A stretch of DNA of 64,000 nucleotides from assembly GCA_937876195.1 (NCBI GenBank), contig CALEIK010000016.1, positions 1 to 64,000 of the forward strand, in the 5' to 3' direction. The notes beneath the pieces were generated by a model. That model searched no databases and was not told where the DNA came from. It was given only the letters and a program-made list of their open reading frames with translations. Every line of letters begins with the position of its first letter. Position 1 is the stretch's first letter. This DNA is from an uncultured Flavobacteriales bacterium (GTDB taxonomy: Bacteria > Bacteroidota > Bacteroidia > Flavobacteriales_D > Crocinitomicaceae). Below are positions 60,841 through 64,000 of this stretch, piece by piece. A program made the position numbers and the translations under genes.

Positions 60841-61724
60841 AATTTAATTGGAGTTAATGTGTATCCTTCTTTTTCCAACAAGCGAATTACGCCATTCGGT
60901 CCACCGAGGTGACCTGCACCAACGGCAATAAAGGTGTTCTTTTCACCTATGATTTGTTCGATTTTTGGAATCCACTTCTTATTGCGATTATCAAGGAAAT
61001 TGGCTTGCTCATCTTGAATGACTCCACCTTCGTCGAGTACCAATAAATACATTTCATCGATCTGCTGAGAATGATACACTACTTGCAATTCCTTGACCAG
61101 CTCAATGGACTTCTCACCAGTGCGAATGCTTTCCATCACCATTTCCGTTTGCTGTTGGGGAGTCAGGTTGTCGAATAAACTCATTTGTTCTGCAATGGTT
61201 TCCAATCCAATAATTTCAATGTCCGCTGAGTTAGCAAGCTCTTCAAACGATAACTCGTAGGATTCTGTCTTACCGATAAAGTGCAATTGTACTGCCAATT
61301 GAGTGACAGCAAAGGGCTTCATGTTGGAAAAGGATGCACGAAATGCTGTTTCTTCCATTCCAAATTTAGCTTTTGCCCATCGAAGAATGGTGTCGGTTTG
61401 TTCTGGACTGAAATAATCAAAAAATGATCCTTCCTCGAGCATGATGTAGCCTATCGCTTCCTCCTGATCGGGTAATCCCTCAAGCTCCATGACTAGCGCA
61501 TCTGACTTCTTCACAATTTTCTGAAGCTTCTTTGGAAAGATAAAATAGTCCTTCTCAATCAAGTGCATGGTTCCGAATAAGTAGGCATCACCTTTGACGT
61601 TTTTACCACTTATTTTCCACAAGAGAGAGCTTTCCTCCATGGGGAATTTTGTCACATTCTCTTGTGCGTAGAAGAGTTGTATAAACCCTGTGAAAAACAG
61701 TAAGATAAGCGCTTTCAATTTCAT
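60837..61724 (-). CDS. TraB/GumN family protein
   Basis: The 295-residue secreted protein has a signal peptide (MKLKALILLFFTGFIQLFYAQ), the TraB motif YLFGTMHLI near residue 50 and the second motif IAVGAGHLGGPNGV near 275. This family is thought to be a metal-dependent protease-like fold (Tiki/TraB). It is predicted periplasmic. It abuts the methyltransferase gene upstream and the FKBP gene downstream and is probably in their operon. Confidence 0.9.
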   Translation of the reverse strand: MKLKALILLFFTGFIQLFYAQENVTKFPMEESSLLWKISGKNVKGDAYLFGTMHLIEKDYFIFPKKLQKIVKKSDALVMELEGLPDQEEAIGYIMLEEGSFFDYFSPEQTDTILRWAKAKFGMEETAFRASFSNMKPFAVTQLAVQLHFIGKTESYELSFEELANSADIEIIGLETIAEQMSLFDNLTPQQQTEMVMESIRTGEKSIELVKELQVVYHSQQIDEMYLLVLDEGGVIQDEQANFLDNRNKKWIPKIEQIIGEKNTFIAVGAGHLGGPNGVIRLLEKEGYTLTPIKL

Positions 61725-62435
61725 TTATTGTTTCGTTAATTCTACCAAGTATTGTCCATCATCTTCGTGCAGTAAATTTACGGAAAGTCCTACTTTTTTA
61801 GCAATGGAAGTTAAGTTCTCCAAGTCGACGTACAACCACTCAAACCATTCGGAAGTATGCTCTTTGTAACTCATCTGAAACTTAAAATCGCCATAATATC
61901 CAGCATTCAAATCGACCCAATAACCACCTTCGTTGTCTTCGTAAAGGTACTTGATATCTGAAGAATCGCAAAGAATTTTCCCACCCTCGCTCAATAACGA
62001 TGTTGCTTTTAGCAAAGTTAGTTCCAAATTTGCCAAGCGTCCTGCTATACCCAATCCATTCATGAGCATCAACAACGTGTCGTATGCTTCGTTCTCAAGA
62101 TCGAAAAAGTTCAGTTGACGTGCTTTTATACCTTGATTCGTGAGATGCTCAACGGCTTTTGGACTAATATCAATGCATGAAACAGATTTATCCTGTGCGA
62201 TAAGGTGTTTGGCGTGAATTCCAGCTCCAGCTCCAACGTCCAAGATATTTCCAGTGCATTTTTGTAAAGCGATTTGCTCAATACGCGGCATTTCATCGTA
62301 GGATCGGAACAAATATTCAGATGGAATAACGTCGTCGTCGCAAATTTCGGAGCGCACGATGATGTCTACATTTTTATTGGTGGTTGCGAAGTCAAGAATA
62401 GCTTGACCCATTGGGTCGTTGTTTGCAGCTGACAT
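61725..62435 (-). CDS. Class I SAM-dependent methyltransferase
   Basis: The 236-residue enzyme has LDVGAGAGIHAKHLI near residues 78-92, the acidic SCIDIS and late FDLENEAYDTLLMLMNGLG, a class I SAM fold of the UbiE-like kind. The substrate is unknown. It is in the operon with the pRiA4b-like gene (two-base gap upstream) and TraB (abutting). Confidence 0.85.
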   Translation of the reverse strand: MSAANNDPMGQAILDFATTNKNVDIIVRSEICDDDVIPSEYLFRSYDEMPRIEQIALQKCTGNILDVGAGAGIHAKHLIAQDKSVSCIDISPKAVEHLTNQGIKARQLNFFDLENEAYDTLLMLMNGLGIAGRLANLELTLLKATSLLSEGGKILCDSSDIKYLYEDNEGGYWVDLNAGYYGDFKFQMSYKEHTSEWFEWLYVDLENLTSIAKKVGLSVNLLHEDDGQYLVELTKQ

Positions 62436-62437
62436 TG

Positions 62438-62971
62438 CTAGTAATCGTATTCGTCGTAATCGTCTTCAAATTCACCAAAACCAAATTCATCTTCGTCATC
62501 GTCATTTTCAGCTTCAGTTTCAAACTGCAAATCCTCATTTTCAATAGGCTTTGAATCTTCAGCCGGTGCATTTCCCACAGATAGTACTGTTTTAGGATAT
62601 TCTGGTGTTTCTTCGGTTTGCTCGATCAGTTCAATGAGGAAAATCCACATGCGCAAGAAATCGTGTACCAAAATAATCTTCTGATCTGGCTCTATCATGT
62701 AGCTCGCAAGAACGGATTCGCTCATGACTCCAGGTAAGATTTGTTCGCTGTCCTCTCCAAACGACATGTCGAATAGGCTGATTTCAAATCCTTTGTCCCA
62801 TTGATCGTTTGAAATATAGAAAGATGCCATTTGATCGGATGTAAACCCGTAAGCATCAAGAATTGCTCTGTAAAACGCTTCAAAATTTGAGGTGTCACTG
62901 ATCAGGACATCTCTGAAAACTTCATTCCTGTCCTTTGAATCCAATAAAACCCTGAATTTCAATCCTGCCAT
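62438..62971 (-). CDS. pRiA4b ORF-3-like protein with acidic tail
   Basis: The 177-residue protein has the plasmid pRiA4b ORF-3/TnpR-like domain (about 1-115: FEAFYRAILDAYGFTSDQMASFYISND, then MIEPDQKIILVHDFLRMWIF), followed by a linker and an Asp/Glu-rich tail (DDEDEFGFGEFEDDYDEYDY). The family name comes from mobile elements but the chromosomal copies in Bacteroidota are ordinary genes of unknown role. It starts the operon that continues into the methyltransferase, TraB and FKBP genes. Confidence 0.8.
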   Translation of the reverse strand: MAGLKFRVLLDSKDRNEVFRDVLISDTSNFEAFYRAILDAYGFTSDQMASFYISNDQWDKGFEISLFDMSFGEDSEQILPGVMSESVLASYMIEPDQKIILVHDFLRMWIFLIELIEQTEETPEYPKTVLSVGNAPAEDSKPIENEDLQFETEAENDDDEDEFGFGEFEDDYDEYDY

Positions 62972-63008
62972 CTGTTCTACTAATTAACTATGTGTACACG
63001 TACGAAAA

Positions 63009-64000
63009 TTACTGTTGTTTTGTTTCAAGTCCCATCTCAACGCCCAATTTTAACATGTACGCAAATGCTTCCTGTTCCTCATTCTCAATTTCACCTTCCA
63101 AGATCGCTTCTTTGATCCTCGCCTTAATGTCGCCGACTTCTTGTGATGGACCAATTCCAAACGTGTCCATGATCATCTGTCCAGAAACTGGAGGTTGAAA
63201 ATTTCGTACTCGGTCTTTTTCTTCGACGCTGAGCAATTTTTGCTTCACTAGATCAAAGTTTTCCTTGTATTTTTTGACTTTATATTCGTTTTTCGAGGTG
63301 ATATCTGCATTACACAACAACATCAAATCGTCAATATCATCTTCTGCTTCAGATAACAATCTTCGCACGGCAGAATCAGTCACAAATCCTTTTACCAACG
63401 CAATAGGGCGGAGGTGAAGTCGAACCAATTTCTCCACGTACTTCATCTTCGCATCCAACGGAAGTTTCAACCGTTTAAAAATCTTTGGAACCATGCGCGC
63501 TCCAAGGTCTTCGTGACCGTGAAATGTCCATCCTACGCGGTCGTCAAAGCGTTTTGTTGGTGGTTTGGCGATATCGTGCATAATTGCTGCCCAACGCAAC
63601 CAAAGATTGTCAGTTGTTTCACAAATATTGTCGAGTACTTCGAGTGTATGGTAGAAGTTATCCTTGTGCGATTTACCGTGGATGGTTTCAACGCCATACA
63701 GTGCGACCATTTCTGGAAAGAATTGATGCAACAAATGCGTTGTGAACAGTAAATCGAATCCCCGCGAAGGTTTTGGGCAAAGAATGATTTTATTCAATTC
63801 ATCGGTAATGCGCTCGTTCGAAATGATGGATAAACGTTCCGCATTTTTAGTGATGGACACCAAACTTTTATGTTCGATTTTAAAGTCCAGCTGCGTCGCA
63901 AAACGAATTGCACGCATCATGCGCAATGGATCGTCTGAGTATGTTTGATCTGGATCGAGCGGTGTTCGCAAGATTTGATCTTCGAGGTCTTTTAATCCTC
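63009..64000 (-). CDS. cca: CCA tRNA nucleotidyltransferase, 5' end beyond window
   Basis: The visible 330 residues include RTPLDPDQTYSDDPLRMMRAIRFA, the typical arm of the head domain, and the HD-domain part with YHTLEVLD, MHDIAKPPTKR and HGHEDLGARM. The frame remains open to the window end and upstream residues (GLKDLEDQIL) also fit the family, so the true start lies beyond 64000. It adds CCA to tRNA 3' ends, which the tRNA-Pro gene at 59303 does not encode. Confidence 0.93.
   Translation of the reverse strand, partial: GLKDLEDQILRTPLDPDQTYSDDPLRMMRAIRFATQLDFKIEHKSLVSITKNAERLSIISNERITDELNKIILCPKPSRGFDLLFTTHLLHQFFPEMVALYGVETIHGKSHKDNFYHTLEVLDNICETTDNLWLRWAAIMHDIAKPPTKRFDDRVGWTFHGHEDLGARMVPKIFKRLKLPLDAKMKYVEKLVRLHLRPIALVKGFVTDSAVRRLLSEAEDDIDDLMLLCNADITSKNEYKVKKYKENFDLVKQKLLSVEEKDRVRNFQPPVSGQMIMDTFGIGPSQEVGDIKARIKEAILEGEIENEEQEAFAYMLKLGVEMGLETKQQ

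Noticed and set aside
62438..62971. Mobile-element origin for the pRiA4b ORF-3-like gene
   Set aside because: The family name derives from plasmid and IS passengers, but there are no terminal repeats or transposase nearby and the gene is embedded in a housekeeping operon.

Overview
The window looks like chromosomal DNA of a member of the Bacteroidota, probably order Flavobacteriales and close to the Crocinitomicaceae/Fluviicola type. The family level is inference. The evidence is: many perfect TAnnTTTG (-7) promoter boxes typical of this phylum; a protein with a type IX secretion C-terminal sorting domain; several TlpA/DUF4369 thioredoxin-like proteins; the phylum-typical block coaD-rsmD-DUF3822; lipoproteins and outer-membrane barrels; low GC; and a tRNA gene without an encoded CCA end. 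I see no prophage, transposase, integrase or CRISPR array. Most of the window is an ordinary core genome with densely packed operons.

Layout. 1-2.3 kb: partial tRNA-Lys, shikimate kinase (aroK), and a lipoprotein/membrane-protein pair of unknown function. 2.3-9.05 kb: a tightly packed plus-strand operon of M61 peptidase, ABC ATPase, ABC-2 permease, stand-alone acyl/peptidyl carrier protein, FAD oxidoreductase and stand-alone adenylation (AMP-forming) ligase. This looks like a small carrier-protein biosynthesis and export system of unknown product. It ends at a REPIN-like 32-bp perfect inverted repeat facing a DUF5686 outer-membrane protein. 11.9-19.7 kb: sulfotransferase, methyltransferase, an ECF sigma factor translationally coupled to a membrane-anchored formylglycine-enzyme-like protein, a condensation/acyltransferase-like HHxxxDG protein, an S9 peptidase and a barrel protein. 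20-30 kb: nitroreductase, a cysteine-less TlpA relative, coaD-rsmD-DUF3822, a RecD-like helicase, a large secreted unknown protein and a T9SS cargo protein.

30-36.5 kb: an RND/MMPL exporter, NhaC antiporter, ffh and small unknowns. 37-47 kb: a long minus-strand run with lipid A genes (LpxH-like, lpxK), two tandem TlpA proteins, gatB, purine nucleoside phosphorylase, a DUF4956/VTC polyphosphate-polymerase pair, a GH3 glycosidase and a membrane metal-dependent hydrolase. 47.4-55.6 kb: radC, wecB, polysaccharide deacetylase, DUF423, a PhnP-like hydrolase, fabI, two barrel proteins and nhaA. 55.6-58.3 kb: small lipoproteins and a serine hydrolase, with what seems to be the decayed tail of a second copy. 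58.5-64 kb: a STAS-like protein, a striking tandem 95-bp repeat array directly 3' of tRNA-Pro, sucD, an FKBP lipoprotein, a TraB protein, a methyltransferase, a pRiA4b-ORF3-like protein and the CCA-adding enzyme (cut by the window end).

The two things most worth a second look are the tRNA-Pro repeat array and the carrier-protein operon. In the repeat array, all five differences between the two intact repeat units fall in one hairpin and include two compensatory base-pair changes. The carrier-protein operon has no recognisable precedent from sequence alone.
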